DNA of 64,000 bases from Rhizobiaceae bacterium (GCA_023953845.1 JAMLJC010000001.1:3048501-3112500); one strand, 5' to 3'. Positions 33,750 to 43,114 are shown, counted from the first letter of the stretch. Numbers and translations are program-made. Notes: generated by a model not told the origin, from the sequence alone.

Positions 33750-35498
33750 TTGTCCCTGCACGCCAAAAGCCGGCCGCCGGCCGGCGCGAAATCACGAAGG
33801 GCCGCATGGCCCTTCGCATTCCTTCCGGCAGCCCTGTTTCCTGCATCGCAGGCATTCGCGCAGGTGCCGGCCGTCGACCCCGACGCATCATTTGCCGCTC
33901 TGAGGGAGCTTTGGGGCTACGCCTCGTCGGGCTTCCTCTGGCAGGGCGCGCTCATTGCCGTCGAGATCACGGCGCTGGCGATGGTGCTGGGCCTCGCCTT
34001 CGGGCTTGGACTGGCGCTGATGCGGCTGTCCAGCTTCTGGCTGCTATCGGGAACCTCGGCTCTCTACATCTGGCTGATGCGCGGCACGCCGCTCCTGCTG
34101 CAGCTTGTCTTCATCTATGACGCGCTGCCTCTGGTCGGCATACGCTTCGACAGCTTCACGACCGCCGTCATCGGCTTTGCGCTGAACGAGGCGGCCTATT
34201 GCGCGGAGATCATCCGCGGCGGCATCCTCTCGGTGAACCGTACGCAGTCCGTTGCCGCCTCCGCGTTCGGCATGGGTCATTTCCTGACCTTGCGGCGCAT
34301 CATCCTGCCGCAGGCCATGCGCGCCATCCTGCCGGCGGTCGGCAACAACGTCATCAACATGCTCAAGATGACATCGCTCGCATCCGTCATTTTCGTGTCG
34401 GAACTCACCTACAGGTCGCAGCAGATCGTCGGCCAGAACTTCAAGTTCTTCACCGTGTTCGGCGCGGCGGCGGCGATCTATCTCCTGATGACGACTCTGA
34501 TCACGCTGGCGCAGCAGAAGCTGGAGCGCTTCTTCAACTACGAACATGTGGCTGAGCCCGCATCATCCGGCATGCTGTCGCGGCTCCTCGGCATGCGGCC
34601 GGCTGTCGTACCCGCGCGGAAGCAGGAAAAGGCGTCGCCCGTGCCGCGCGATGACGACGAGGGCTCGCCGACCAATCTGGAATGGCTCCGGTCGCTGATT
34701 TCCGCCGCTGACGGCCCGGACGGACGCGATAGGCCGTTCGTCGAATGCGTCGGCGTAAAGAAGAGCTATGGAACCCTCGCGGTGCTCGACGGCGTCGACC
34801 TCACCGTCAAGAAGGGCGAGGTGGTCGTCATCCTGGGCCCAAGCGGTTCCGGCAAGTCAACTCTGCTTCGGATGGTCAACCATCTGGAAACGCTCAACGA
34901 CGGCGAGATCAAGGTGGATGGCAAGCATGTCGGCTACCGCCGCGCGGCCGGCGACAAGCTCGTGCCGGTGCGCAATGTCGCCAAGGCGCGCGCCGACGCG
35001 CAGGTCGCGATGGTCTTCCAGCATTTCAACCTGTTCAATCACCTGACCGCGATCGAAAACGTCATCGAGGCTCCGATCCGCGTGCACGGCATCGATCCCG
35101 CGGAGGCGCGCGAGCGCGGCATGCGCCTGTTGACGGCAGTGGGCTTGCAGAACCATGCGGACAGCCTGCCGCACAGGCTCTCCGGCGGTCAGCAGCAGCG
35201 CGTAGCCATCGCGCGCGCCCTGGCCATACGCCCCCGGCTTATGCTTTTCGACGAGCCGACCTCGGCGCTCGATCCGGAGCTCGTCCGCGAGGTGCTGCTG
35301 GTCATGCGCGCACTGGCCGATGCGGGCATGACGATGATGGTCGTCACCCACGAGATCAGCTTCGCCCGCGACGTGGCCGATCGCGTCATCTTCATGGATG
35401 ACGGGCAGATCGTGGAACAGGGCACGCCGGCCGAAGTGATCGACAATCCCCAGCACGAGCGAACGCGCCGCTTCCTGCGGCTCGTCGAAAACCTCTAA
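33750..35498 (+). CDS. Fused ABC permease and ATP-binding protein (polar amino-acid type)
   Basis: The product is 582 residues. Residues about 55-270 form a His/Glu/Gln-type permease (WLMRGTPLLLQLVF, EAAYCAEIIRGGI). A linker of about 55 residues follows, and residues about 330-582 form an ATPase with Walker A GPSGSGKST near 361-369, LSGGQQQR and MLFDEPTSALDPE. In most transporters these are separate genes; here both functions are in one chain with no stop or frameshift between them. It starts with TTG one base after the binding-protein stop. Confidence 0.9.
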   Translation: MSLHAKSRPPAGAKSRRAAWPFAFLPAALFPASQAFAQVPAVDPDASFAALRELWGYASSGFLWQGALIAVEITALAMVLGLAFGLGLALMRLSSFWLLSGTSALYIWLMRGTPLLLQLVFIYDALPLVGIRFDSFTTAVIGFALNEAAYCAEIIRGGILSVNRTQSVAASAFGMGHFLTLRRIILPQAMRAILPAVGNNVINMLKMTSLASVIFVSELTYRSQQIVGQNFKFFTVFGAAAAIYLLMTTLITLAQQKLERFFNYEHVAEPASSGMLSRLLGMRPAVVPARKQEKASPVPRDDDEGSPTNLEWLRSLISAADGPDGRDRPFVECVGVKKSYGTLAVLDGVDLTVKKGEVVVILGPSGSGKSTLLRMVNHLETLNDGEIKVDGKHVGYRRAAGDKLVPVRNVAKARADAQVAMVFQHFNLFNHLTAIENVIEAPIRVHGIDPAEARERGMRLLTAVGLQNHADSLPHRLSGGQQQRVAIARALAIRPRLMLFDEPTSALDPELVREVLLVMRALADAGMTMMVVTHEISFARDVADRVIFMDDGQIVEQGTPAEVIDNPQHERTRRFLRLVENL

Positions 35499-35558
35499 CC
35501 AAAATCCCTTCCGCCACGGCATCGCCGTGCAGGAGAGCTCAACATAGGACGGGCAATC

Positions 35559-36674
35559 ATGTCCATCAGTACCCGTGCGGCCGTTCTGGTCGAAACAGGA
35601 AAGCCGCTCCAGATCCTGGATGTCACGCTGCTCCCACCGAAGGCCACCGAGGTCGTGGTGCAGATGGGGGCGTCCGGCGTCTGCCACACCGATCTGATAC
35701 TCCAGCATAGCGCCTACGCGCCCAAGCCTATGGTGCTGGGGCATGAAGGCGCGGGCACCGTCGTCGAGGTCGGCAGGGAGGTCACCGGCGTCAAGGTCGG
35801 CGACAAGGTGGCGCTGAACTGGAGCCCGGCCTGCGGCGCCTGCTACTGCTGCGTACGCGGCCAGACCTTCCTGTGCGAGGAAGTCGAGAACGCCATCGTC
35901 AAGGGCACCATGCGGGACGGGACGAACCGTATCGAATATCGCGGAGAGCCCGGATACCACGCCTCGCTGCTTTCGACGCATGCCGAGTTCGCCGTCGTCG
36001 ACCAGGCCTCCTGCGTAAGGCTCCCCGGCGACATGCCGTTCGCCCAGGCGGCTTTGCTGGGTTGCGGCGTCCCGACGGGCTACGGGGCGGTGGTTCATGC
36101 CGGCGGCGTGGAGGAGGGGGCAACTGTCGCTGTGTTCGGCTGCGGCGGCATCGGGGTCAATTCGATTCAGGGCGCGAGACTCGTCGGCGCGAGCCGCATC
36201 GTCGCCTGCGACATCAAGCAGTCGAATCTCGACCTTGCGCTTCTCTTCGGCGCCACCGACGTGGTGAATGTGGCGAAGACCGATCCGGTGGAGGTCGTGC
36301 GCGAACTGACGGCCGGTCGCGGGGTGGATTACGCCATCGACACCACGGGGGCGCCAAGGGCGACGTCCCAGGCATGGGACTGCACCCGGGCCGGCGGCAC
36401 AGTCGTCGTGCTGGGGCGTTACACGGATTCGCAGATGTCGCTCGATGCGCGTCTCTTCCATCGCAAAGGCAAGACGATCAAGGGAAGCCTCTATGGAGAC
36501 ATCGTGCCGGAGAGGGACATCCGCCGACTGGCGGAACTCTATTTGGATGGCAAGATCCTGCTGGACGAACTCGTCCTTGGCCGGATCGCGCTCGAGGATG
36601 TCAACCTTGCGCTGGAAATGTTCGACGATCCGTCGAAGCCGAATGTCGGGCATAATGTGATCATGTTCGGCTGA
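35559..36674 (+). CDS. Zinc-dependent alcohol dehydrogenase (MDR family)
   Basis: The product is 371 residues. The catalytic zinc site (GVCHTDL near 39-45, GHEGAGTVVEVG near 61-72), the structural-zinc cysteines (CGACYCCVRG...C at about 91-108) and the NAD-binding GCGGIGVNSIQGA near 193-205 are all visible. It resembles class III/NDMA-dependent and aryl-alcohol dehydrogenases. It oxidises an alcohol to an aldehyde or the reverse. It follows the amino-acid importer by 60 bp and is convergent with a FAD oxidase. Confidence 0.88.
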   Translation: MSISTRAAVLVETGKPLQILDVTLLPPKATEVVVQMGASGVCHTDLILQHSAYAPKPMVLGHEGAGTVVEVGREVTGVKVGDKVALNWSPACGACYCCVRGQTFLCEEVENAIVKGTMRDGTNRIEYRGEPGYHASLLSTHAEFAVVDQASCVRLPGDMPFAQAALLGCGVPTGYGAVVHAGGVEEGATVAVFGCGGIGVNSIQGARLVGASRIVACDIKQSNLDLALLFGATDVVNVAKTDPVEVVRELTAGRGVDYAIDTTGAPRATSQAWDCTRAGGTVVVLGRYTDSQMSLDARLFHRKGKTIKGSLYGDIVPERDIRRLAELYLDGKILLDELVLGRIALEDVNLALEMFDDPSKPNVGHNVIMFG

Positions 36675-36715
36675 CAGGCGCGGACGCCGTCGCCGTCCCG
36701 CGCTGCGGGCGGGCT

Positions 36716-38143
36716 CTAGCCGAAGGCGCGGCCGAGCAGCTTGCCCTGTGTGAGCAGGTCGCCCAGGCGGGCTTCGAGGTCCAGCCGGGCGGGCGCCAGC
36801 AAGGACTTGCGATAGGCGCGGTTTGCCGGGCCGATACCGTGCTCCGCGCTGAAGCTGCCGCCGAAGCGATCGACCAGCATTTCATAGAGACGCTTGCGCA
36901 CGAGGCCGGCGACGCCGGCGTCGTAGGCGGGCGCATCCCGATGCGGCCAGACGAGGTTGAAATGGTCGCCGCCATCGCCGCAGTGGCCGAAATCGCAGAC
37001 CAGCAGCCAGGGATAATCGCGGGCGACGAGCGCCTTCGCCTCCACGCGGAAGTGTTCGAGATCGCCGCGGCGCGCGGAGATATCGAGGCCGATAACCTTG
37101 CCCTCCTCCCGCAGCGCCTCGGAGATCGAATGGCGGATCTTCCACAGCGAGGCGGGGTGATCCGTCACCCCGTTGACGATCGCTCCCGCTTCCAGCTGCT
37201 GTTCGAGAAAGTCGCCGAGATGCGTGGCGAGACGATCCTGAGCCTCGGCTTCGCCTGTCGAACGGGTCAGTTCGATCATCACAGCGTAGTCAGGCACGGG
37301 CTCTGGCGCAAACGGGTTGCGCGTGTCGGGTATATGCCTGAATACGCAGGCGATCGCTTCGCCCGACATGCCCTCGAACGACGTCAGATCGCTGCCGAAA
37401 GCGGCTTCGGCCGCCAGCAGAAGCGGCATGACGGCGCCACGGCTTTCCGGGACTACCAGCGCGGTTGCCGATTGTCGCGGCAAGGGCTGGACCTCAAGAT
37501 CCACGCGGGTGACCACGCCGTAGGCGCCGCCCGTTCCGATGAAAAGCTGCTTCAGGTCGAGACCGACATTGTTCTTGCGCAACCCGCCGCCGAGATCGAG
37601 GATCGTGCCGGCCTCGTCGGCGAGCACGACCTCCAGCCCCAGAACGCTTCTGCGCACGTCGCCATAGCGGATGAAGCGCGCGCCGCCGGTATTGGTGGCC
37701 ACCATCCCGCCGATCGACGGATCGGCGCCCAGATCGATGGGATAGGCAAGGCCGTGCCTGCCGAGTTCCTCGTTGAGGGTGGAGAGCAGGACGCCGGCCG
37801 AGACGCTTACCGACCTGTTCGCCGTATCGACCTCAATCTCGCGCGCAAGCCGGTCGAGGGACAAAATGCCTTGCGAGCCGGTTGCGTCCGGTACGCCGGC
37901 GCCCACGAGTCCGGTGTTGGCGCCCTGCGGTATGAGCGTGACGCCGTGCCGCCGGCATATGGCGACAGCAGCCGAAACCCCATCGATGTCACGGGGGCGT
38001 GCGACGAATGCAGCCTTGCCGCCGTCATAGCGCGCTGCGGTCTGATAACGCGTCATCTCGCTGTCGTCGGTGACGACGGCCTCCGCCCCGAGCGCAGCAC
38101 GCAATTCCTCGATGCAGCGGGCGGCAGACGTCGGCGTCGTCAT
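36716..38143 (-). CDS. FAD-linked oxidase, GlcD/D-lactate dehydrogenase type
   Basis: The product is 475 residues, with a PCMH-type FAD domain (about 35-215, with RHGVTLIPQGANTGLVGAGVP and DLGADPSIGGMVATNTGGARFIRYG) and a C-terminal FAD-oxidase domain ending with FGGSFSAEHGIG. The family oxidises D-2-hydroxy acids such as glycolate, D-lactate or 2-hydroxyglutarate. The start at 38143 overlaps the thioesterase stop by 4 bp (ATGA), so the two genes are coupled. A longer in-frame extension to 38272 would run into the thioesterase and is rejected. Confidence 0.88.
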   Translation of the reverse strand: MTTPTSAARCIEELRAALGAEAVVTDDSEMTRYQTAARYDGGKAAFVARPRDIDGVSAAVAICRRHGVTLIPQGANTGLVGAGVPDATGSQGILSLDRLAREIEVDTANRSVSVSAGVLLSTLNEELGRHGLAYPIDLGADPSIGGMVATNTGGARFIRYGDVRRSVLGLEVVLADEAGTILDLGGGLRKNNVGLDLKQLFIGTGGAYGVVTRVDLEVQPLPRQSATALVVPESRGAVMPLLLAAEAAFGSDLTSFEGMSGEAIACVFRHIPDTRNPFAPEPVPDYAVMIELTRSTGEAEAQDRLATHLGDFLEQQLEAGAIVNGVTDHPASLWKIRHSISEALREEGKVIGLDISARRGDLEHFRVEAKALVARDYPWLLVCDFGHCGDGGDHFNLVWPHRDAPAYDAGVAGLVRKRLYEMLVDRFGGSFSAEHGIGPANRAYRKSLLAPARLDLEARLGDLLTQGKLLGRAFG

Positions 38144-38586
38144 CCGGCTGCGGCCTGCTGGGCAGGTCTCCAGGTTGCCGTTGCGTGGACGGCGAGACGG
38201 CCCTCGGCGTCCCACATGCGGGACTCCAGAAAGGAGATGTTGCGTCCTTTCCGCAGGAAGCGTCCTTCGCATGTGGCGCTGGGCGGCAGGATCGGCCGCA
38301 TATACTGGAGCTTCATCTCCAACGTGGCCCCGCCGGCGCCGAAAGCGTGCTTCAGGAGATGGCCCATGGAGATGTCCATGACGGTCGCGATGATGCCGCC
38401 ATGCAGGGACCCTTGCGGATTGAAAAGAAAGTCGCGCACGGGGAAGGCGATGCGACAGGCATCGTCCGGATAGGTGATGTCGAGATCCAGCAGGCGCGCC
38501 AGAAAGAAGGTGCCGAAGGCAGGTTCATGCGTTTCGATCGCGTTCTCGAACGCCCGTCGTGCTGCCTTCTCATCCATCCCGCTCAT
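38140..38586 (-). CDS. PaaI-family hot-dog thioesterase
   Basis: The product is about 148 residues with one hot-dog domain. The family motif NPQGSLHGGIIATVMDISMGH lies near residues 53-73. It should hydrolyse an acyl-CoA thioester. Start codons ATG 38586, ATG 38577 and GTG 38595 are in frame and none has a strong ribosome-binding site; 38586 is a compromise. A promoter with the TATAC operator as its -10 lies about 77 bp upstream. It is the first gene of the pair with the FAD oxidase. Confidence 0.82.
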   Translation of the reverse strand: MSGMDEKAARRAFENAIETHEPAFGTFFLARLLDLDITYPDDACRIAFPVRDFLFNPQGSLHGGIIATVMDISMGHLLKHAFGAGGATLEMKLQYMRPILPPSATCEGRFLRKGRNISFLESRMWDAEGRLAVHATATWRPAQQAAAG

Positions 38587-38661
38587 CTCTTTCACCCGCT
38601 ACCGCCTGTCAAGCCAACGCCGTCCCGATGCCGCATCCGGTGACGATGGCAAAGGTGCAAA

Positions 38662-38671
38662 CCGTATACAA
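38662..38671. promoter_or_regulatory. TATAC operator site 1 (CCGTATACAA)
   Basis: It matches TTGTATACAA at 8 of 10 positions. On the minus strand it contains the -10 hexamer TATACG of the predicted thioesterase promoter. Confidence 0.55.
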
Positions 38672-38691
38672 AGAACGTAGTGTGCGGACAA
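38663..38691 (-). promoter_or_regulatory. Predicted sigma-70 promoter of the thioesterase/FAD oxidase pair
   Basis: On the minus strand TTGTCC is followed after 17 bp by TATACG. The predicted transcript would have a leader of about 70 bases. The -10 lies inside the TATAC operator. Confidence 0.45.
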
Positions 38692-38797
38692 GGCAATTCC
38701 TTCATAAGTGGCTCATGCGATGGTATGGAGACAATTCGTCTCCGCGTTCACAGGCGATCCCGGCTATTGCAGCAATCAACACGGGGAAGTCGTGTCA

Positions 38798-38826
38798 TTG
38801 ACGAAAAAATTTGGATACAATACACA
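38798..38826 (+). promoter_or_regulatory. Predicted promoter with TATAC operator (TTGGATACAA at 38811-38820)
   Basis: TTGACG and TACACA are 17 bp apart, and the operator-like TTGGATACAA (9 of 10) fills the spacer. It points toward the flavin dehydrogenase gene 80 bp downstream. Confidence 0.5.
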
Positions 38827-38906
38827 GCAAAGGCTAGCGGTGAGGCGGCCGAAATCAACCCGGGTCCCGGCCAGTCATCCAGCGAGCTGAACAGCGAGGG
38901 TGTCAT

Positions 38907-41021
38907 TTGCGCGATCCCAGATACGATATTCTGTTCGAGCCGGTGAGGATCGGACCGGTCACGGTCAAGAACCGGTTTTATCAGGTTCCGCATTGCAACG
39001 GCCTCAGCGCGACGCTGCCGCGCGGTCATGCCGCCATGCGCGCGGTGAAGGCCGAGGGCGGTTGGGGGGCGGTGTGCACCGACATCCTTTCCATCCACCC
39101 GAGTTCCGACTCGACGCCGTTTCCGCAGGTCAAGCTCTGGGAGAGCGGCGACGAAAAATCGCTCCGCCTGCTCACCGAGGCGATCCATGCGCATGACGCG
39201 CTTGCAGGCGCCGAACTCGCGCATGGCGGATGGGCCGTCGCGAACCGCTACACGCGCGAGCCACTGCTTTCGCCGACTGATTTCCCGTCGCGTCGTGACC
39301 CGATCCAGGCCAAGGCGATGGACAAGGCCGACATCAAGGCCTATCGCGGCTGGCATCGCCGCGCCGCCTTGAAGGCGAAGGAAGTCGGCTTCGACATCGT
39401 CTACGTCTATGCGGCCGACGATCTGGAGCTACTGCAGTTCTTCCTCTCCCGGCGGCGCAATCACCGGATCGACGAATATGGCGGGTCGCTCGAGAACCGG
39501 GTGCGCCTGCTGCGCGAGGTCATAGAGGATACCAAGGACGCCGTCGGGGACAAGTGCGGCGTCGTTGTGCGCTATACGATCGACGAATTGTCAGGACCTG
39601 ACGGCATTGTCGCAGAAGAGGAGGGCCGCGACATCATCGCCATGCTCGCCGAACTGCCGGACGCCTGGGACGTGAAGGTCAGCGGCTGGTCCGAGGACAG
39701 CCAGACCAGCCGTTTCGCCAAGGAGGGCTACCAGGAGCCCTATGCGAAATACGTCAAGCAGGTGACCACCAAGCCGGTGATCGGGGTCGGACGCTTCACC
39801 TCGCCCGACAGCATGGTGTCGCAGGTCAAGCGCGGCATTCTCGATCTGATCGGCTCTGCAAGGCCGTCCATCGCCGACCCCTTCCTGCCGCGCAAGATCG
39901 ACGAGGGCAGGCTGGAAGACATTCGCGAATGCATCGGCTGCAACATGTGCGTGGCGTCCTACAATGTCGGCGCGCCGATCAACTGCACGCAGAACCCGAC
40001 GATCGGGGAAGAATACAAGCGCGGCTGGCATCCCGAGCGCTACCGGCCGGCAGTATCGGCAACGGCGGTTCTCGTTATCGGAGCGGGGCCGGCCGGCCTT
40101 GAATGCGCGCAGGCTCTCGGCAATCGCGGTTACGAGGTGCATCTGGCCGAGGCGACGCGGGAACTCGGCGGACGCGTCACACGCGAATCGTCGCTGGCCG
40201 GACTCTCGGAGTGGGCGCGCGTGAGGGACTGGCGCGTCGGCCAACTCGCCAAGATGACGAACGTCTCGATCTATCGCGAGAGCGAGATGACCGCCTCCGA
40301 CGTCCTCGACATGGGGATGCCGACGGTCGTGATCGCCACCGGAGCGAACTGGCGTCAGGACGGTTTCGGCCGCAGCAACCATAAGGCGATACCGGTGCGT
40401 CCCGGCGTGCGGATCTACACGCCCGACGACGTCATGGCCGGCACACGGATCGAAGGCCCGGTGCTCGTCTTCGACGACGACGACTTCTACATGGGCGGCG
40501 TCGTTGCGGAGACGTTGAAGAATCGTGGCGCGGACTCGGTGGCGCTTGCTACGCCGAATACGATGGTTTCCGCGTGGACGGCGAACACGCTGGAACAGTT
40601 CAAGATCCAGCGCAGGCTTCTCGAGGCGGGCATAGACATCCACGTCACCCGCAATCTCGCGTCGGCAGGCGAGGGGGAGGCTGAATTGGCATGCGTATTT
40701 ACCGGCCGTCGCCAGATGGTGCCGGCGGCGTCCATTGTGATGGTGACGGCGCGTCTGCCCCGCATGGGACTCTATGAAGACATAGCCGATCGGCTGGGCT
40801 CCGATCCCGATGCCCCGGTGAAGACGCTTGCGCGTATCGGCGACTGCATCACGCCCGGAACGATCGCGGCCGCGGTCTTTTCAGGACGTCGCTTCGCGGA
40901 GGAGTTCGAGGTTCCGCAGGAAGGGCTGCTGCGCATCGTGACGGAACCGGTCGAGATCGACAATGTCGAGCGCTTCCGCTCGCTTCATGCCGATCGAACG
41001 GCAGCCGCCGAGCCTTTCTGA
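38907..41021 (+). CDS. Trimethylamine/dimethylamine dehydrogenase-like iron-sulfur flavoprotein
   Basis: The product is 704 residues, starting with TTG at 38907 (GAGGG 6 bp upstream), which gives the family N-terminus RDPRYDILFEPVRIGP. Cys30 in RFYQVPHCNG corresponds to the covalent 6-S-cysteinyl-FMN residue of trimethylamine dehydrogenase. The 4Fe-4S cysteines CIGCNMC...C are at about 342-360, and a C-terminal FAD/ADP-binding domain begins near 388 (VIGAGPAGLECA). It should oxidatively demethylate or deaminate a secondary or tertiary amine and feed ETF. Homologues act on dimethylglycine-like, histamine or betaine substrates; the substrate here is unknown. Confidence 0.9.
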   Translation: MRDPRYDILFEPVRIGPVTVKNRFYQVPHCNGLSATLPRGHAAMRAVKAEGGWGAVCTDILSIHPSSDSTPFPQVKLWESGDEKSLRLLTEAIHAHDALAGAELAHGGWAVANRYTREPLLSPTDFPSRRDPIQAKAMDKADIKAYRGWHRRAALKAKEVGFDIVYVYAADDLELLQFFLSRRRNHRIDEYGGSLENRVRLLREVIEDTKDAVGDKCGVVVRYTIDELSGPDGIVAEEEGRDIIAMLAELPDAWDVKVSGWSEDSQTSRFAKEGYQEPYAKYVKQVTTKPVIGVGRFTSPDSMVSQVKRGILDLIGSARPSIADPFLPRKIDEGRLEDIRECIGCNMCVASYNVGAPINCTQNPTIGEEYKRGWHPERYRPAVSATAVLVIGAGPAGLECAQALGNRGYEVHLAEATRELGGRVTRESSLAGLSEWARVRDWRVGQLAKMTNVSIYRESEMTASDVLDMGMPTVVIATGANWRQDGFGRSNHKAIPVRPGVRIYTPDDVMAGTRIEGPVLVFDDDDFYMGGVVAETLKNRGADSVALATPNTMVSAWTANTLEQFKIQRRLLEAGIDIHVTRNLASAGEGEAELACVFTGRRQMVPAASIVMVTARLPRMGLYEDIADRLGSDPDAPVKTLARIGDCITPGTIAAAVFSGRRFAEEFEVPQEGLLRIVTEPVEIDNVERFRSLHADRTAAAEPF

Positions 41022-41081
41022 CAGCGCGCCGAAGTCGGACGGGCTGCGGTGTTTCGAGGATGCCGCAGCTCCCGCCGTTTC

Positions 41082-41116
41082 ATATCCGGATATCTGAAAG
41101 AAATTCACCGTGTGAA
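41082..41116. promoter_or_regulatory. Two adjacent palindromes upstream of the HAD gene
   Basis: ATATCCGGATAT (41082-41093) is a perfect 12-bp palindrome, and TTCAC-CGT-GTGAA (41104-41116) follows 10 bp later. They lie about 83-117 bp before the HAD start. A regulatory role is plausible; the regulator is unknown. Confidence 0.4.
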
Positions 41117-41198
41117 TGTCATAAGTTCAATTATCGATTTGGCAGATGACGAGCGATCTGCGATTCCATGGCCGAAGTCTTACGAAGGATTGCTACCG

Positions 41199-41903
41199 AT
41201 GGCCGACATCAACGAGATCAAGAACACAGTAAAAGTCTGCATGTTCGATCAGTATGGAACCGTGGTCGACATGCAGGGCGGCCTCACCAAGATCGCAGAG
41301 CCCTACCTGAAGTCCAAGAATTCAACGCTTGCGCCGCATCGCTTCGTGACCTGGTGGCGGCGGACCCACTTCGAGAACTCGATGATCGACGCGCTGCTGC
41401 ATCGCGCGCATACGCCCTATCGCGAGATCGGTCATATGTCCGTCGCGCATGTCCTCGATCGGGCTGGCATCGACTACACGATGGACGAGGTGAGGGCGCT
41501 GGTTTCAGAGATCGAGAAGCTGACCTGCTTCCCCGAGGTCCCGGCCGCGCTGGCGAAGCTGCAGACGAAGTACAGGATGGTCGTGCTGTCGAACGGCGAT
41601 CCGGACATGCTGCAGGAAGCGCTGAAGTGGCACAAGTTCCCGTTCGATCAGGTGATTTCGGTGGCCGAGGCGAACGCCTTCAAGCCGCATCGCGCCACCT
41701 ATGAGAAGGGCGCGGAACTGGCCGGCGTGAAGCTGGACGAGGTCCTCTTCGTCGCGAACCACACCTTCGACTGCATCGGCGCGAAGGCAGCGGGAATGCG
41801 CGCCGCCTTCATCAACCGGCGCAACCGGCCGTTCGAGCGCACGCCCTACCAGCCCGACATCATCGTGCCGAGCATGACGGATCTGGCAAATGCCATGGTC
41901 TGA
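41199..41903 (+). CDS. HAD-superfamily hydrolase, haloacid dehalogenase type II
   Basis: The product is 234 residues. The nucleophile motif CMFDQYGTVVDM is near residues 14-25, followed by VLSNGDPDML (motif II Ser), a Lys in AFKPHRATYE, and VANHTFDCIGAKAAGM (motif IV Asp). Length and motifs fit L-2-haloacid dehalogenase and related hydrolases. It starts at the ATG at 41199 with AAGGA 10 bp upstream. It overlaps the CoA-transferase gene by 14 bp. The TATAC operator was not found upstream. Confidence 0.83.
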   Translation: MADINEIKNTVKVCMFDQYGTVVDMQGGLTKIAEPYLKSKNSTLAPHRFVTWWRRTHFENSMIDALLHRAHTPYREIGHMSVAHVLDRAGIDYTMDEVRALVSEIEKLTCFPEVPAALAKLQTKYRMVVLSNGDPDMLQEALKWHKFPFDQVISVAEANAFKPHRATYEKGAELAGVKLDEVLFVANHTFDCIGAKAAGMRAAFINRRNRPFERTPYQPDIIVPSMTDLANAMV

Positions 41904-43107
41904 CGCGCGGCCGCTGGAAGGCATCCGCGTCCTCGACCTGTGCAGGGTCGTCTCGGGTCCGTTCGCCACCATGCAGCTCGGCGACCTCGGCGCCGACGTG
42001 GCAAAAATCGAGGCGCCCGATCAGGGCGACGAATCGCGCAGCTACGGCCCGCCCTTCGTGGCGGGCGAGAGCGCCTATTACATGTCGGTCAACCGCAACA
42101 AGCGCAGCATCGCCATCGATCTGAAGTCGAAGCACGGCAAGCAGCTTGCGCTCGACCTCGCCGCGAAAGCCGATGTCGTGATCGAGAACTTCCGGCCGGG
42201 CACGATGGAGCGGCTGGGATTGGGCTATGACGATCTGTGCAAGCTCAATCCCCGGATCGTCTATTGCGGCATCTCCGGCTTCGGCCGTTCCGGCCCCGAG
42301 GCCGGTCGTCCGGGCTACGATCTGATCCTGCAGGGCGAAGGCGGCGTCATGTCGATCACCGGCGAGGCCGGCGGCCCACCGATGAAAGTGGGCACGTCGA
42401 TCGCCGATCTCGTCACCGGCCTTTACGCCGCGCAGGCAGTGCTGGCCGCGCTGGCGCAGCGTACGCGCACAGGGACCGGCGGCCGCATCGACGTGTCCAT
42501 GCTCGACTGCATGGCGTCCCTGCTGACCTTCAATGCCGGCATGTATTTCGCATCGGGGAAAAGCCCGGCGCGGCGGGGCAACGCGCATCCGACGATCAGC
42601 CCCTACGAGGCTTTCGAGGCCGAGGACGGCTGGTTCAATCTCGGCGTGGCGAACGACAAGTTCTGGTCCATCTTCTGCCGGACCATCGGACGCGAAGAGC
42701 TGCTTACCGATCCGGATTTCGCGACAGCGCCGAAGCGCGCGGAGAACCGCGTAAGGCTGCGCGATCTCCTGACGCCGATGTTCCGCGCGAAGCCGAGGGA
42801 TCATTGGCTGCGGATGTTGACCGAGAACGCCGTGCCCTGTGGCGCGATCCGTTCCGTCGGCGAAGTGTGCGAGGCGGAAAATCTCAAGACGCGGGGCGTC
42901 TCGCGGACCATGCAGCACCCCAGGGCCGGAGACCTCCGCTACATCGCCAGCGCCTTGCGCTTCGACGACATGCCGCCGCCCGATCCGGCTCCGCCGCCGC
43001 TGCTCGGAGAGCATGGGGAGGCGATTCTTGCCGACTGGCTGAACCTTGCGACGGATGATGTCGAGCGCCTCGCGCGCGCCGGCGCGTTCGTGCGTCCGGC
43101 GCAATAG
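41890..43107 (+). CDS. CaiB/BaiF-type (family III) CoA-transferase
   Basis: The product is 405 residues. It has the family N-terminus LEGIRVLDLCRVVSGPFATM and the PGYDLILQGEGGVMSITG segment near 140-158, whose Asp is the catalytic residue carrying the acyl group in formyl-CoA transferase. It moves CoA between carboxylic acids. It overlaps the HAD gene, suggesting they act in sequence on one compound. It is convergent with a LysR gene, 7 bp apart. Confidence 0.9.
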   Translation: MPWSDARPLEGIRVLDLCRVVSGPFATMQLGDLGADVAKIEAPDQGDESRSYGPPFVAGESAYYMSVNRNKRSIAIDLKSKHGKQLALDLAAKADVVIENFRPGTMERLGLGYDDLCKLNPRIVYCGISGFGRSGPEAGRPGYDLILQGEGGVMSITGEAGGPPMKVGTSIADLVTGLYAAQAVLAALAQRTRTGTGGRIDVSMLDCMASLLTFNAGMYFASGKSPARRGNAHPTISPYEAFEAEDGWFNLGVANDKFWSIFCRTIGREELLTDPDFATAPKRAENRVRLRDLLTPMFRAKPRDHWLRMLTENAVPCGAIRSVGEVCEAENLKTRGVSRTMQHPRAGDLRYIASALRFDDMPPPDPAPPPLLGEHGEAILADWLNLATDDVERLARAGAFVRPAQ

Positions 43108-43114
43108 GGCTTCG

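Larger units (their letters stand above)
38587..38906. other. Divergent intergenic region with two TATAC operators
   Basis: This 320-bp stretch between the thioesterase (minus) and the flavin dehydrogenase (plus) has no convincing gene. It holds a TTGTATACAA-like site on each side (38662-38671 and 38811-38820) and a predicted promoter for each direction. Composition is more AT-rich than the flanking genes. Confidence 0.7.
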
